Source: Alphaproteobacteria bacterium
Lineage (GTDB): Bacteria; Pseudomonadota; Alphaproteobacteria; Sphingomonadales; Sphingomonadaceae
Length of the DNA: 64,000 nt
Direction of reading: 5' to 3'
Assembly (NCBI GenBank): GCA_018823325.1
Contig: JAHJIJ010000009.1
Location: 24,384 to 88,383, forward strand
Both the position numbers and the translations under genes were made by a program. A model generated the notes under the pieces. That model was not told the origin of the DNA and ran no database searches. It worked only from the letters and a program-made list of their open reading frames with translations. This document shows, in pieces, positions 18,312 to 29,245 of this stretch. Position 1 is the first letter of the stretch. Every line of letters starts with the position of its first letter.

Positions 18312-18767
18312 TCAGTCTGTCCTGTGGTGAGAGGCATAATCGGGCGGCAATTGCCGGTGGAAGCCCGCGCTGAGACTGGCGAGCGTCACGGTGGCGTAGG
18401 AGTCGATCAGCAGCGCCTCGGCCTGCCGCAGAGGCCCATCGAGCGCCTCATTGACCGCGCGCTCGACGGCGCAATCAGGATTGTCGCTGCGATTGCCGAT
18501 CGCGAACAAAGGGGGCGAACCGATCGCCCGGTAGATATCGAGCAGCGTCACCGTCGCCGGATCGCACGCCATCGACCATCCCCCGCCATGGCCTTTCTCC
18601 GAGCGGACATAGCCCGCATCCCGCAGGCCGGCCATCACGCGCCGGATGACCACGGCATTGGTCTGCATGATGCGGGCGAGCTTCTCGGACGTCACCGGAG
18701 CCTGCTGCTCGGCCATGTGCAGGAGCACATGAAGCACACCGGACAATTTGCTGCTGTTGCGACTCAT
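18312..18767 (-). CDS. Rrf2 family transcriptional regulator (no Fe-S cysteine cluster)
   Basis: A 151-residue winged-helix regulator with the Rrf2 N-terminus (LSGVLHVLLHMAE), recognition helix (SEKLARIMQTNAVVIRRVMAGLRDAG) and wing (VRSEKGHGGGWSM). It has only two cysteines (ACDP, PDCA), not the three-Cys set that binds a [2Fe-2S] cluster in IscR/NsrR, so it probably senses something else, as CymR/YwnA-type members do. A perfect 7-bp inverted repeat covers its start codon, pointing to autoregulation of this gene and the methyltransferase behind it. Confidence 0.85.
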   Translation of the reverse strand: MSRNSSKLSGVLHVLLHMAEQQAPVTSEKLARIMQTNAVVIRRVMAGLRDAGYVRSEKGHGGGWSMACDPATVTLLDIYRAIGSPPLFAIGNRSDNPDCAVERAVNEALDGPLRQAEALLIDSYATVTLASLSAGFHRQLPPDYASHHRTD

Positions 18768-18786
18768 GTAACCTATGATGTTACAT
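18766..18786. promoter_or_regulatory. Palindromic operator over the rrf2 start codon
   Basis: ATGTAAC-N7-GTTACAT, a perfect inverted repeat with a 21-bp span. The left arm overlaps the ATG of the Rrf2 gene (18767-18765, minus strand). Size and symmetry fit a dimeric winged-helix regulator site. It could also affect the divergent maoC-type gene whose start is at 18884. No second copy was noticed in the window. Confidence 0.65.
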
Positions 18787-18883
18787 ATCTATGGTCTGTC
18801 AAGCTGCTGATGGGCCGTCTTGCCCTTCCAACAGGTCCGCCTTAGGCAGGCCGGCACCTGATCCCCGAACCGAAGGCAGACGC

Positions 18884-19357
18884 ATGGACTATTATTGGGA
18901 AGATCTCGAACTCGGTCTCACCGAACATTTCGGCCCCTTCGAAGTCGATCGTGAGGAAGTCGTCGCCTTCGCTGAACGCTACGACCCGCAGCCTTTCCAC
19001 CTCGACGAGGATGCCGCAGCCAAGACGCATTTCGGTCGTCTCGCCGCCAGCGGCTGGCACACCACTGCCATGATGATGGGCGCCATGGTGCGGGCTCGCC
19101 AGAATTCCGGCGGCTGGCAGGCCAATGCGCTTGGCGCGATGGGTCTGGACGAACTGCGCTGGCGCAGGCCCGTCTTCCCGGGCGATGTGCTGCGCGGATC
19201 GAGCGAGCTGGTCGAAAAACTGGAGTCCCGCAGCCGGCCGGAAACGGGCATCCTCAAGTGGCGCACGTGCCTCGTCAATCAGGATGATCAGGAAGTCCTG
19301 AGCCTCGTCTCGGTGGTCCTCCATCGTCGGCGCCCCAAGACTGCATCCTCGAACTAA
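18884..19357 (+). CDS. MaoC-like (R)-specific enoyl-CoA hydratase/dehydratase
   Basis: A 157-residue hot-dog fold protein. The ATG at 18884 (after AAGG) is preferred over the upstream open frame to 18791. It begins YYWEDLELGLTEHFGPFEV and contains FAERYDPQPFHLDEDAAAKT, the catalytic Asp/His region of the MaoC hydratase family, then FGRLAASGWHTTAMMM and LRWRRPVFPGDVLRG. Such enzymes hydrate 2-enoyl-CoA or act on related acyl-CoA intermediates. It is divergent from the Rrf2 operon; a functional link is possible but not shown. Confidence 0.87.
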   Translation: MDYYWEDLELGLTEHFGPFEVDREEVVAFAERYDPQPFHLDEDAAAKTHFGRLAASGWHTTAMMMGAMVRARQNSGGWQANALGAMGLDELRWRRPVFPGDVLRGSSELVEKLESRSRPETGILKWRTCLVNQDDQEVLSLVSVVLHRRRPKTASSN

Positions 19358-19439
19358 TCACCGAAACAGGTATTGATCTGTCAACATCCTTGCGGCACCT
19401 TGCCTGAGCGCCGGGCATCGGGCCGGCAAGGAGAGGATC

Positions 19440-19964
19440 ATGACTGAGAAGGGATCGGCTGCATCGCTCGCGCCGTCGCGACGCGGCTTCATCGCTGGAG
19501 CCGCAGCGCTCGGCCTGAGTGGCGCGAGTACGCTGACGAAAGCCGCCGCCAGCGATGCCCCCGTGGCGTCCCAGCCCTGGTTCGAAGCGTATCTGGCCGC
19601 CTTCAACCGCGCCGATGAAGCAGCGTTCAGCGCTTATTATGCCGATGACGTGCAGTTCTTCGGTCAGGCCGCGCAGGTCACCGGACGACAGGCGGTCGTG
19701 GATTTCTATCGCGGCGTTCGCAAGCACCTCAACGAGCGTGTCGATCTGCTCACTTATGTCGGCGATCCCGCTGGCGCCCACGCACTTGCGGTCCTGCGCA
19801 CGACACTCGTCGCACACACGGACTGGCCGGACATGCCGACCGGACCGCTCAAGGCCGGCGACCGGCGCGAGAGCGTCAATTTCGTCATGTACGATATCAA
19901 GGACGGGCGGTTCACGCGGGTGCGCTCGGCGCGGTTCAGTCCGCAGAAAGGGCGCAGCGCATGA
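19440..19964 (+). CDS. SnoaL/NTF2-like protein with Tat signal
   Basis: A 174-residue protein starting after AGGAGAGGATC. Residues ~14-40 form a twin-arginine signal (SRRGFIAGAAALGLSG), so it is exported folded. The mature part is an NTF2/SnoaL-like cone: WFEAYLAAFNRADEAAFSAYYADDVQFFG, TGRQAVVDFYRGVRKHL and VNFVMYDIKDGRFTRV. These folds include isomerases and hydratases, but no catalytic residues can be assigned. Its stop overlaps the ATG of a second SnoaL-like gene by 4 bp. Confidence 0.75.
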   Translation: MTEKGSAASLAPSRRGFIAGAAALGLSGASTLTKAAASDAPVASQPWFEAYLAAFNRADEAAFSAYYADDVQFFGQAAQVTGRQAVVDFYRGVRKHLNERVDLLTYVGDPAGAHALAVLRTTLVAHTDWPDMPTGPLKAGDRRESVNFVMYDIKDGRFTRVRSARFSPQKGRSA

Positions 19965-20368
19965 CACAGGAAGAACGGTTCCGCTCCTACATCGCCTCGT
20001 TCAACGCGCAGGACTGGGATGCGCTGGTCCGCCATTATTCGCCGGACGTCCATCTCGTGATCGGCAATGGCACCCAGATGATCGGCCACGACGCCATCGT
20101 CACCTTCTACAAGAAGGTGAACGAGCAGACCCGCCGCATCATTCAGGTCCGCAATGTCTTCACGGACGGCAAGCGACTGGTCGCCGAGCTGGAATCGGAA
20201 TTCGTCGCCCTGATCGATGCGCCGGATTTCACATCCGGTCCGCTGAAGAAGGGCGACCGCATCCACATCAACAGCTTCGCGCTGTATGAATATGTCGGCG
20301 ATCTCTACACCAACATCCGCGCCGCCGTCTTTCGCAGGGAGTTTCTGCCGGTCAGTGAAGCCAGCTGA
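19961..20368 (+). CDS. SnoaL/NTF2-like protein, cytoplasmic partner of the preceding gene
   Basis: A 135-residue protein without a signal peptide, starting at an ATGA overlap with the Tat-exported homologue. It has the same fold pattern: YIASFNAQDWDALVRHYSPDVHLVIGNG, GHDAIVTFYKKVNEQ and INSFALYEYVGDLYTNIRAAVF. The pair probably arose by duplication, one copy exported and one not. The substrate is unknown. Confidence 0.75.
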   Translation: MTQEERFRSYIASFNAQDWDALVRHYSPDVHLVIGNGTQMIGHDAIVTFYKKVNEQTRRIIQVRNVFTDGKRLVAELESEFVALIDAPDFTSGPLKKGDRIHINSFALYEYVGDLYTNIRAAVFRREFLPVSEAS

Positions 20369-20455
20369 ACCGGCAGTCTTTTGCGCTGTCCTACGCGCGC
20401 CGCATCGTGCCATCGCCAGTTCACCATGGTCGATATGCGCGATGTTAGAGATTTT

Positions 20456-22228
20456 TCAGTGCCGCCCGAACAGTTTCTCGATGTCGCCATGCGCCAGCTT
20501 GATCCAGGTCGGCCGGCCATGATTGCACTGGCCACTGTGCGGCGTGACTTCCATCTCGCGCAGCAGCGCATTCATTTCCGTTACGGAAAGCACGCGCCCT
20601 GCCCGCACCGACCCATGGCAGGCCATGGTCGCCGCGACGAGGTCAAGCCGGGCCTTTAGTGAGCTGGCATCGCCCAGGGCGGCAAGGTCGTCGGCCAGAT
20701 CGCGGACCAGTCCCGTCACGTTGCTGGCCCCCAAAAGTGCAGGTGCCGCGCGGACAAGGATCGCAGCCGGCCCAAAACGCTCCACTTCGAGGCCCAGCTC
20801 AGCCAGTTCGGAAGCGCGTGCCTCGATTCGGTCGCACGCTGGCTCATCCAGCTCGACGACTTCCGGAAGCAACAGCGCCTGTCGCGCGACGGCGCCATCG
20901 GCCAGCGCCCGTCGCATCCGCTCCAGCACCAGTCTCTCGTGCGCGGCATGCTGATCGACCAGCACCAGCCCATCCTCTGCCTCCGCCACGATGTAGGTCC
21001 GCGCGACCTGCCCTCTCGCGACACCGAGCGGAAACTCGCCGCGCTCGACCTCCCGTTCAGGCGCCGGCACTTCCGCTCGCCCGGACGGCGCAAAGCCGGT
21101 AAAACGCGCCTGCCGATCTCCGAGCAGGGAGGCACCGCCATATGCGCCACCGGGCGAGGGTTGCGGCCATGCCTGTGGAGCCATCGCAGCATCTTCACGC
21201 TGCCAAAGCTCCGCGGCGCTTGCCTCGGGGCGATTGGCGACGCGCATGCCTGCATCATCCAGTGCCCGCCGCAAGCCGCTCACGATCATCCCGCGCATGA
21301 AAGCCGGATCCCGAAACCGTACCTCCGTTTTGGCTGGATGCACGTTCACATCCACATCGGTCATCGGCACGGTCAGAAACAGGGCGAGAACCGGATTCCG
21401 GTCCCGCGCGATGAAATCGGCATAGGCGCCACGCACCGCCCCGACCAGCAGCCGATCCCGCACCGGGCGACCATTGACGAACAGATACTGATGGTCGGCA
21501 GAACCGCGATGATATGTCGGCAAGGACGCCACGCCGCTGATCGTCACGTCCTCACGCTCGAGCGAGACGACAACATGATTGTCGGCAAGTTCCCGGTCAA
21601 TGAGCTGCGCCACCCGGTCCTCGCGCGTCTGTCCGTCGGGAAGCGAAAACACGCGTCGCCCGTCATGCTCCAGCACGAACGCCACATCATTGCGGGCCAT
21701 GGCGAGACGGCGCACGATGTCCAGGCAGGCAGCATATTCCGACCGCGCCGACCGCAGGAACTTGCGCCGCGCCGGAACGCGCTCGAACAGCCCGTCCATT
21801 TCGACCCGCGTACCCGGTGCCATCGCGCAGGGTGTCACCGAGCCAAGCACGCCATTATCGCAGATCAACCGCCAACCGTCGGCGGTCGCCTGCCGGCTCG
21901 AAATGGTCAGCTGCGACACGCTGCCGATGGAAGGCAGCGCTTCACCTCGAAATCCGAGCGTCCTGACGGCCTCGATTGCCTCGTCCGGCAGTTTCGAGGT
22001 CGCGTGTCGCTCCAGTGCCAGCGGCAAGTCATCGCGGCTCATGCCATGCCCGTCATCGCTCACGCAGACCCCGCCGAGCCCGCCTTGTCGGAGCGCAATC
22101 GAGACCGCCTGCGCCCCGGCATCGAGGGCGTTTTCGATCAGTTCCTTGAGCGCGCTGGCAGGTCGCTCAACGACTTCTCCAGCGGCAATTCGATTAACAA
22201 GAGACTCGGGGAGGCGGCGTATTGACAT
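20456..22228 (-). CDS. mutL: DNA mismatch repair protein MutL
   Basis: A 590-residue protein starting MSIRRLPESLVNRIAAGEVV; the longer open frame to 22441 has no homologous N-terminus. GHKL ATPase motifs are LIENALDAGA, DDGHGMSRDDL and GFRGEALPSIGSVSQL. The C-terminal dimerization domain carries DQHAAHERLVLE, which fits the DQHA(X)2E(X)4E endonuclease motif, plus CHGSVRAG and a QCNHGRPT segment. This MutL therefore looks nicking-competent, as expected in bacteria lacking MutH. It is divergent from mreB. Confidence 0.96.
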   Translation of the reverse strand: MSIRRLPESLVNRIAAGEVVERPASALKELIENALDAGAQAVSIALRQGGLGGVCVSDDGHGMSRDDLPLALERHATSKLPDEAIEAVRTLGFRGEALPSIGSVSQLTISSRQATADGWRLICDNGVLGSVTPCAMAPGTRVEMDGLFERVPARRKFLRSARSEYAACLDIVRRLAMARNDVAFVLEHDGRRVFSLPDGQTREDRVAQLIDRELADNHVVVSLEREDVTISGVASLPTYHRGSADHQYLFVNGRPVRDRLLVGAVRGAYADFIARDRNPVLALFLTVPMTDVDVNVHPAKTEVRFRDPAFMRGMIVSGLRRALDDAGMRVANRPEASAAELWQREDAAMAPQAWPQPSPGGAYGGASLLGDRQARFTGFAPSGRAEVPAPEREVERGEFPLGVARGQVARTYIVAEAEDGLVLVDQHAAHERLVLERMRRALADGAVARQALLLPEVVELDEPACDRIEARASELAELGLEVERFGPAAILVRAAPALLGASNVTGLVRDLADDLAALGDASSLKARLDLVAATMACHGSVRAGRVLSVTEMNALLREMEVTPHSGQCNHGRPTWIKLAHGDIEKLFGRH

Positions 22229-22358
22229 TGGATTGCGACTAGCCCAAGCGAGCCTCCTACGCGAGCGAAAGCCATCTCCTCCCTGATGGCTGGAGTCGGC
22301 AGGGCGGGCACTCCCGGAGCATCTGAAAAGCGCGTCGTTCACGGCGCATCCGGCATGA

Positions 22359-23414
<1,056 letters not shown>

Positions 23415-23430
23415 GCCCGCGGCTGTTCGT

Positions 23431-24321
23431 ATGGCGCCACCCGGCAACAGGCGCCCCGGCTTCAACCGGAAAGCGCAATATGGGCTCTTTGCCAGCTATT
23501 TGATTGCCCTGCTCGGAGCCTTGGCGGGCTTGCTGCTGCTCGTCGTCTCCATTGCCGATCCGAGCGGCTTTTCCGCGCTCCGCTCGGCTGCCGCCGAAGT
23601 GACGCGTCCAATCTCAAGCAATTTACGGTCACTTGTCGTCGGCATCAGCAATATCGAGGAAACGATTGCCGCCTACATCAATGCCGGTTCCCAGAATGCG
23701 GCCTTGCGCCGCCAGGTGGAAGCCAATCGGACCCGCCTGATCGAAGCCGAGGCGATCCGGCAGGAGAATATACGCCTCCGTGACCTTCTGAAGCTCACAG
23801 AAGCAGACCAGGGCGTCGTCGCTGCCGGGCACCTCATTTCCTCGACGCCAGCCAGTGCCGCGCGCCTCGCACGGCTCGACATGGGGCGGAACAACGGCAT
23901 CACCGCCGGCATGCCTGTGCGCGCACCAGAGGGACTCGTCGGCCGCGTCTTGCGAGCAGGCCCCAACACGGCCGACGTGCTGTTGCTAATCGACGAAGGA
24001 AACATTGTCCCGGTCCGCCGGACCAGCGACAATATTCCGGGCATCAGCTCGGGCCGGGGCGACGGCACTGTCGAGGTGAGAGCGCTCAACACCGAGCGCA
24101 ACCCCTTCCGGCCCGGCGACGTGCTGGTTACGTCCGGCATAGGAGGCCTTTACCGTCCCAACATACCGGTCGCCATCGTGGCACGGCGGGAAGGCGACAA
24201 GGCAATCGCGATTCCGCTCGCCAACCCCTCCCGCGTGGAACTGGTCGTCATCCAGTCTCCGTTCCGACCGGATGAGGCGGAGCGTGCGGGCAACGGGCCT
24301 CAACCAGACGAACCCTCATGA
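23431..24321 (+). CDS. mreC: Rod shape-determining protein MreC
   Basis: About 296 residues from ATG 23431, 16 bp after mreB. It has one N-terminal membrane helix (ASYLIALLGALAGLLLLVVS), a coiled coil (ALRRQVEANRTRLIEAEAIRQENIRLRDLL), then the beta domains with GITAGMPVRAPEGLVGRV and GDVLVTSGIGGLYRPNIPVA, typical of MreC. It links MreB and the PBP2-RodA synthase on the periplasmic side. The stop overlaps the mreD start (ATGA). Confidence 0.95.
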   Translation: MAPPGNRRPGFNRKAQYGLFASYLIALLGALAGLLLLVVSIADPSGFSALRSAAAEVTRPISSNLRSLVVGISNIEETIAAYINAGSQNAALRRQVEANRTRLIEAEAIRQENIRLRDLLKLTEADQGVVAAGHLISSTPASAARLARLDMGRNNGITAGMPVRAPEGLVGRVLRAGPNTADVLLLIDEGNIVPVRRTSDNIPGISSGRGDGTVEVRALNTERNPFRPGDVLVTSGIGGLYRPNIPVAIVARREGDKAIAIPLANPSRVELVVIQSPFRPDEAERAGNGPQPDEPS

Positions 24322-24833
24322 ACAGTCGATACAGCAACAGGATTGGCCGCAAGCGGACATGGCTGCATATCCGCGGCGTGCCTGTCGCATCGGTCATCCT
24401 CGGATCGATGATTGCGCCTCTGATGCCGGTGGTCGCGCAAAATCCGTTCTTCCCGCCCTTCGGGCTGCTCATGCTGCTCGCTTGGCGTCTCTTGCGCCCT
24501 GAAATCTGGCCGCTCTGGATCGGCGCGCCGCTCGGGCTGATTGACGACTTGATGAACGGACAACCGCTTGGAAGCGCGATGTTCCTCTGGACAATCATCC
24601 TGCTCGCCCTTGACTTCGAGGGGCAGCGGCATCGCTGGCGCGACTATTGGCACGGATGGCTGCTCGGCACGATTGCCATCGGCTTTGCGCTCGCCGGAAG
24701 TTGGCTTGCGGTCGATCTGGCCGGGCAAGGCGGCGAGATCGTTCAAATCATTCCGCAATTCCTGTATAGTGTCGCTTTGTTCCCCTTCATCGTGCGCGTT
24801 TGTGCCGCGTTGGACAAATGGCGACTCCCGTGA
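24318..24833 (+). CDS. mreD: Rod shape-determining membrane protein MreD
   Basis: A 171-residue polytopic membrane protein with about five helices, including VASVILGSMIAPLMPVV, FPPFGLLMLLAWRLLRPEIW and LGSAMFLWTIILLALDFEG. The segment PLGLIDDLMNGQPLGS is typical of MreD. It starts at an ATGA overlap with mreC and overlaps the start of mrdA, so the four genes are translationally coupled. Confidence 0.92.
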   Translation: MNSRYSNRIGRKRTWLHIRGVPVASVILGSMIAPLMPVVAQNPFFPPFGLLMLLAWRLLRPEIWPLWIGAPLGLIDDLMNGQPLGSAMFLWTIILLALDFEGQRHRWRDYWHGWLLGTIAIGFALAGSWLAVDLAGQGGEIVQIIPQFLYSVALFPFIVRVCAALDKWRLP

Positions 24834-26938
24834 TCTCTTTTCGCAAGACTCTCTTCCCCAACAAGGTTGTCACCCCAGCGAGCCAGTCCTTCAGTTTCAA
24901 TCGGCGTTCGTTCGTGTTGGGCGGCGCTCAGGTTGCGGTTGGCGGCCTTCTGGTGGGGCGACTGGGCTGGATTGCGATCGCCGAAAATGAAAAATATCAG
25001 CTTCTGTCCGACAGCAACCGAATCAACCTCACGATTACGCCCCCTCGCAGGGGCTGGATCGTCGATCGGAGTGGGCGGCCGCTCGCCTCAAACAGAACCA
25101 ATTTTCGCGTCGACATCATTCCGGACCGGCTGCAGAACAGGGAAAAGGCGATTCCCGCACTCGGCGAGCTTCTGCAGCTCACGCCCAATGACATCGACCG
25201 GATAAACGAGCATCTCGACAAAGCCGCGGGTTATCAGCCGGTCCAAGTCGCGGATGACCTCACCTATGAGCAGTATGCCGCCCTTTCCGTGCGGCTTCCG
25301 GAGTTCCCAGGCGTTGTCCCTTCCCAGGGCTTTGCGCGCTATTACCCCGCAGGACCAAGCGTCGGTCACCTCATTGGTTACGTCGGCACGCCCTCGGCGG
25401 AGGAATACAAGGCTTCCCGCGATCCGCTGCTGATCACGCCTGGCTTCAAGCTTGGCAAGCAGGGCCTCGAGAAGTCTCTGGACTCTCTCCTCACCGGCAA
25501 GCCCGGCGCTCGCCGGGTAGAGGTAACCGCGCGCGGTGCGGTCGTCCGCGATCTTGAAACCCGCCCGGATACACCGGGTCGCTCGGTCAAGCTCACCATC
25601 GATGCCGGGCTCCAGGAATATGCCGGGCGCAGACTGGGCACGCAGAGCGGGGCTGTGGTGGTGATGGACTGCCTAACCGGCGACATCCTTTGCTCGACAT
25701 CAATGCCAAGCTTCGACCCAAACAGCTTCTCGGAGGGTATTTCCCATCTTGAATGGCAGATGCTGTCTCAGGACGATCATGTTCCGTTGAGAAACAAGAC
25801 GCTTGCCGGACTTTACCCCCCAGGATCGACCGTCAAGCCGATGATCGCCCTCTCCTTTCTGGAGGCCGGCTTGCCGCCCGAGGAAACCGTCAACTGCACT
25901 GGCGCACTGCGGGTCGGCAATCGACTGTTTCATTGCCATTCCCGGCGTGGCCATGGCGCCGTGAATATGCACCGCGCCATTGAGCAAAGCTGCAATATCT
26001 ACTTCTATTATTTCGCGCAGAAGATCGGCATGGATGCCATCGCGATCATGGCGCGGCGCTTGGGCCTTGGTCAGCGCTTCGACCTGCCCTTCCCCAACCA
26101 GAGCTATGGCACCGTGCCGGACCCGGCATGGAAAATGAAGAAATATGGCGAGCCCTGGCAGACCTATGACACAGTCAACGCCACCATCGGCCAAGGCTAT
26201 ATGCTGGTCAACCCGACGCAAATGTGTGTCATGGCCGCGCGTCTTGCGACCGGGCGGGACCTCGATCCTCATTTCATTGTCGACGGCAAGCGGCACGAGG
26301 GCGCGCCATTGGGCATCTCGCTGGATCATCTTACCGTGATCCGCAATGCCATGAAGGATGTCGTGAACGGCGGCGGCACGGGCCGCGCGGCACGCCTCGA
26401 CGTCCCGGGTGTGATGCTCGCCGCCAAGACCGGAACTGCGCAGGTCGGCGCCATCAGCACCCGAGGCATGCGCGCTGCGGACCAGCCCTTCCGTTTGCGT
26501 GACCATGCCTTGTTCCAGGGCTTCGCACCACACGACAATCCGCGCTATGCGATCGCGACCATCATCGAACATGGCGGACATATGGACCGCAATCAGGACG
26601 CCCCGATGGTTTCGGGCGACTGCATCACCTACCTCTACGATCCGGCCAAGGCGATGGAGAAGCTCCAGCGCCTCGAAGAGACTTGGGGTGGCACACCGCA
26701 ACAACGCCTCGAGCGCCAGTTGAACGAGTTCCGCGTCGCGCGAGGGCTCGCCTCGGCGCCGCTGGTCGCGGAGCCAGGAAATGCCTCGGAGGGGAGCGTA
26801 CCGGAGACCGAAGAGCCGACTGAGCGGCAAGCTGCCGGTGATGCTTCTACTCCCAATGACGTAGCTGACGGTTCACAGTCGACCGATGCGGGCGATGCAC
26901 GGACCGCAGAGAACTCGACAACGCCGGAGGCAAACTGA
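24818..26938 (+). CDS. mrdA: Penicillin-binding protein 2 (peptidoglycan transpeptidase)
   Basis: About 706 residues, inner-membrane anchored by a helix near residue 35. Transpeptidase motifs are complete: PPGSTVKPM (SxxK, residue ~336), SCN (~390) and AAKTGTAQVG (KTG, ~537). The non-catalytic domain starts NLTITPPRRGWIVDRSGRPLA. Start choice is open: ATG 24818 is used here, while GTG 24830 would form a GTGA overlap with the mreD stop. The C-terminal ~65 residues are an acidic/Thr-rich tail. The gene after it is tRNA-Lys and an integrated island; no rodA follows. Confidence 0.95.
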   Translation: MATPVISFRKTLFPNKVVTPASQSFSFNRRSFVLGGAQVAVGGLLVGRLGWIAIAENEKYQLLSDSNRINLTITPPRRGWIVDRSGRPLASNRTNFRVDIIPDRLQNREKAIPALGELLQLTPNDIDRINEHLDKAAGYQPVQVADDLTYEQYAALSVRLPEFPGVVPSQGFARYYPAGPSVGHLIGYVGTPSAEEYKASRDPLLITPGFKLGKQGLEKSLDSLLTGKPGARRVEVTARGAVVRDLETRPDTPGRSVKLTIDAGLQEYAGRRLGTQSGAVVVMDCLTGDILCSTSMPSFDPNSFSEGISHLEWQMLSQDDHVPLRNKTLAGLYPPGSTVKPMIALSFLEAGLPPEETVNCTGALRVGNRLFHCHSRRGHGAVNMHRAIEQSCNIYFYYFAQKIGMDAIAIMARRLGLGQRFDLPFPNQSYGTVPDPAWKMKKYGEPWQTYDTVNATIGQGYMLVNPTQMCVMAARLATGRDLDPHFIVDGKRHEGAPLGISLDHLTVIRNAMKDVVNGGGTGRAARLDVPGVMLAAKTGTAQVGAISTRGMRAADQPFRLRDHALFQGFAPHDNPRYAIATIIEHGGHMDRNQDAPMVSGDCITYLYDPAKAMEKLQRLEETWGGTPQQRLERQLNEFRVARGLASAPLVAEPGNASEGSVPETEEPTERQAAGDASTPNDVADGSQSTDAGDARTAENSTTPEAN

Positions 26939-27077
26939 TCAATTCCTCAGCGATTTTGCTGATCCACACCATTTTCGCAGCTCGAAGCAATTTTTTCATT
27001 GGCATCCCCGAAAGGCCATGTTAACGGCGCCCCTCCCGACGGGAAGCTGGTCCAACAGACCGGCCAGCCGCCGAAGT

Positions 27078-27153
<76 letters not shown>

Positions 27154-27424
27154 CCTTTTCAATGACTTAACGGCAGAAATTGATACTCACTGTGAAGGCG
27201 GGTCCTTACGGGGCAACGTCTGGGGCAACATGCAGTCAGATGCACTTTTGCCCCTTCCAGTGTGATTGCTCGGCCAGCCTGACGCCGCTCAACGCGAAAT
27301 TAGGGAAAGCGGGATAGTCTCGACAGACTGTCCGGCGGCGTGACGATTCGTTGAGGCCAAGGCGAGCAGCAATGTTGCCCGATGACCTCCGGTGATGCAT
27401 CAGGGCAACCGGGGAGACACGGGC

Positions 27425-29245
27425 TTGAATCACCAATCACTTTCGAACTTTATTTGGTCCGTCGCTGATCTTCTGCGCGGCGACTATAAGCAATCGGAGT
27501 ATGGCCGGGTAATTCTGCCCTTCACCGTCCTGCGTCGGCTGGATTGCGTGCTGGAGCCGACCAAGGCCGCCGTCCTCAAGGAAGCCGAGGCAGGCCGCCC
27601 CGATCCGTTCCTGTTGCGCGCGGCCGGGCAAAGCTTCTTCAATCGCAGCCCGCTCGATCTCGCCAAACTGGTCGGCGATCAGGATAATATCGGCACCAAT
27701 CTGCTTTCCTACGTTCAGGGCTTCTCGCCCGAGGTGCGGGACATCTTCGAACAGTTCGAGTTCGCGGCGCAGATCGACCGGCTGGCCAAGAACGGCCTGC
27801 TCTATCAGGTGACGGAGCGTTTTGCCCGCATAGACCTCCACCCGGCCAAGGTGGACAACAACCAGATGGGCCTCGCCTTCGAGGAGCTGATCCGGAAGTT
27901 CGCGGAAATCTCTAACGAAACGGCCGGTGAGCATTTCACCCCGCGCGAAGTCATCCGGCTGATGGTGAACCTGCTGTTCGTCGAAGATGACGATGTGCTG
28001 TCCAAGCCCGGCGTCGTGCGGTCCATATACGATCCGACGGCTGGAACCGGCGGGATGCTCTCGATCGCGGGCGAATACCTGCACGAGCATAACCCGCACG
28101 CTCAGCTCACCATGTCGGGCCAGGAACTGAACCCCGAGTCCTACGCGATCTGCAAGGCGGACATGCTGATCAAAGGACAGGACATCACCCGGATCGTTCA
28201 GGGCAACACCCTGTCCGACGATGGCCACCACGGCCAGACATTCGACTACATGCTTTCCAATCCGCCCTTTGGCGTGGAATGGAAGAAGGTCCAGAAAGAG
28301 GTCGAGGACGAGCACAAGCGGCTGGGCCACGCCGGTCGCTTTGGCCCCGGCCTGCCGCGCGTTTCGGATGGTTCGTTGCTGTTCCTGATGCACCTGCTTT
28401 CCAAGATGCGGCCATGGACCGAGGGCGGTTGCCGCTTCGGTATCGTGCTGAACGGATCGCCCCTGTTCACGGGCGGGGCTGGCAGCGGGGAAAGCGAAAT
28501 CCGCCGCCATGTGCTGGAGAGCGATCTGGTGGAGGCAATCATCGCCCTGCCCACCGACATGTTCTACAACACCGGCATCGCCACCTATGTCTGGATACTT
28601 TCCAACCGGAAGCCAGCCGAACGCGCGGGCAAGGTGCAGTTGATCGACGCCAGTTCCTTCTGGCGGAAGATGCGGAAATCGCTTGGCAGCAAGCGCAAGG
28701 AGATGAGCGAACGGCAGATCGCCGATGTCACACGGCTGTTCGGTTCCTTCGCCGAGGCCGACCTGGCCACTGTGTTGGATGCCGACGGCAAGGAATTGGC
28801 GCGCGAGATCGTGCTTGCCGGTGATCAGCCCCCAGCCGTGCCGGATGGCGGCAAGGTCAAGCTGGCCCCGCTTTCCCGCATCTTCGATAACAAGAGCTTT
28901 GGCTATCGCACCATCACCGTGGAACGCCCTCTGCGCGATGAGGCGGGCAATATGGTGCTGGGCCAGCGTGGAAAGGCGAAGGGGAAGCCCCAGCCGGACA
29001 GCAGCTTGCGTGATACTGAGAATGTGCCGCTGGCCGAGGACGTGGAAGGCTATTTCGCCCGCGAGGTGAAGCCCCATGCGCCCGACGCATGGATCGACCA
29101 CGACAAGACCAAGATCGGCTATGAAATCCCTTTTAATCGGCATTTCTATGTGTTCGAGCCGCCCCGGCCATTGGCGGAGATCGACGCCGATCTGGCCGAG
29201 GTGACGGAGCGGATTCAGGCCATGCTGCGGGACCTGGCGGCGTGA
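27425..29245 (+). CDS. hsdM: Type I restriction-modification system, N6-adenine methyltransferase (M) subunit
   Basis: About 606 residues. The TTG at 27425 follows GGGGAG with 8-bp spacing and gives the usual N-terminus ([20 protein letters not shown]); ATG 27395 upstream is an alternative. SAM motif I is [17 protein letters not shown] (residue ~203) and the catalytic adenine motif IV is SNPPFGVEW (~278). The N-terminal helical domain ([17 protein letters not shown]) is the HsdM_N fold. It methylates the recognition site with HsdS and, with HsdR, forms the restriction complex. Its stop overlaps the hsdS start by 4 bp. Confidence 0.95.
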   Translation: MNHQSLSNFIWSVADLLRGDYKQSEYGRVILPFTVLRRLDCVLEPTKAAVLKEAEAGRPDPFLLRAAGQSFFNRSPLDLAKLVGDQDNIGTNLLSYVQGFSPEVRDIFEQFEFAAQIDRLAKNGLLYQVTERFARIDLHPAKVDNNQMGLAFEELIRKFAEISNETAGEHFTPREVIRLMVNLLFVEDDDVLSKPGVVRSIYDPTAGTGGMLSIAGEYLHEHNPHAQLTMSGQELNPESYAICKADMLIKGQDITRIVQGNTLSDDGHHGQTFDYMLSNPPFGVEWKKVQKEVEDEHKRLGHAGRFGPGLPRVSDGSLLFLMHLLSKMRPWTEGGCRFGIVLNGSPLFTGGAGSGESEIRRHVLESDLVEAIIALPTDMFYNTGIATYVWILSNRKPAERAGKVQLIDASSFWRKMRKSLGSKRKEMSERQIADVTRLFGSFAEADLATVLDADGKELAREIVLAGDQPPAVPDGGKVKLAPLSRIFDNKSFGYRTITVERPLRDEAGNMVLGQRGKAKGKPQPDSSLRDTENVPLAEDVEGYFAREVKPHAPDAWIDHDKTKIGYEIPFNRHFYVFEPPRPLAEIDADLAEVTERIQAMLRDLAA

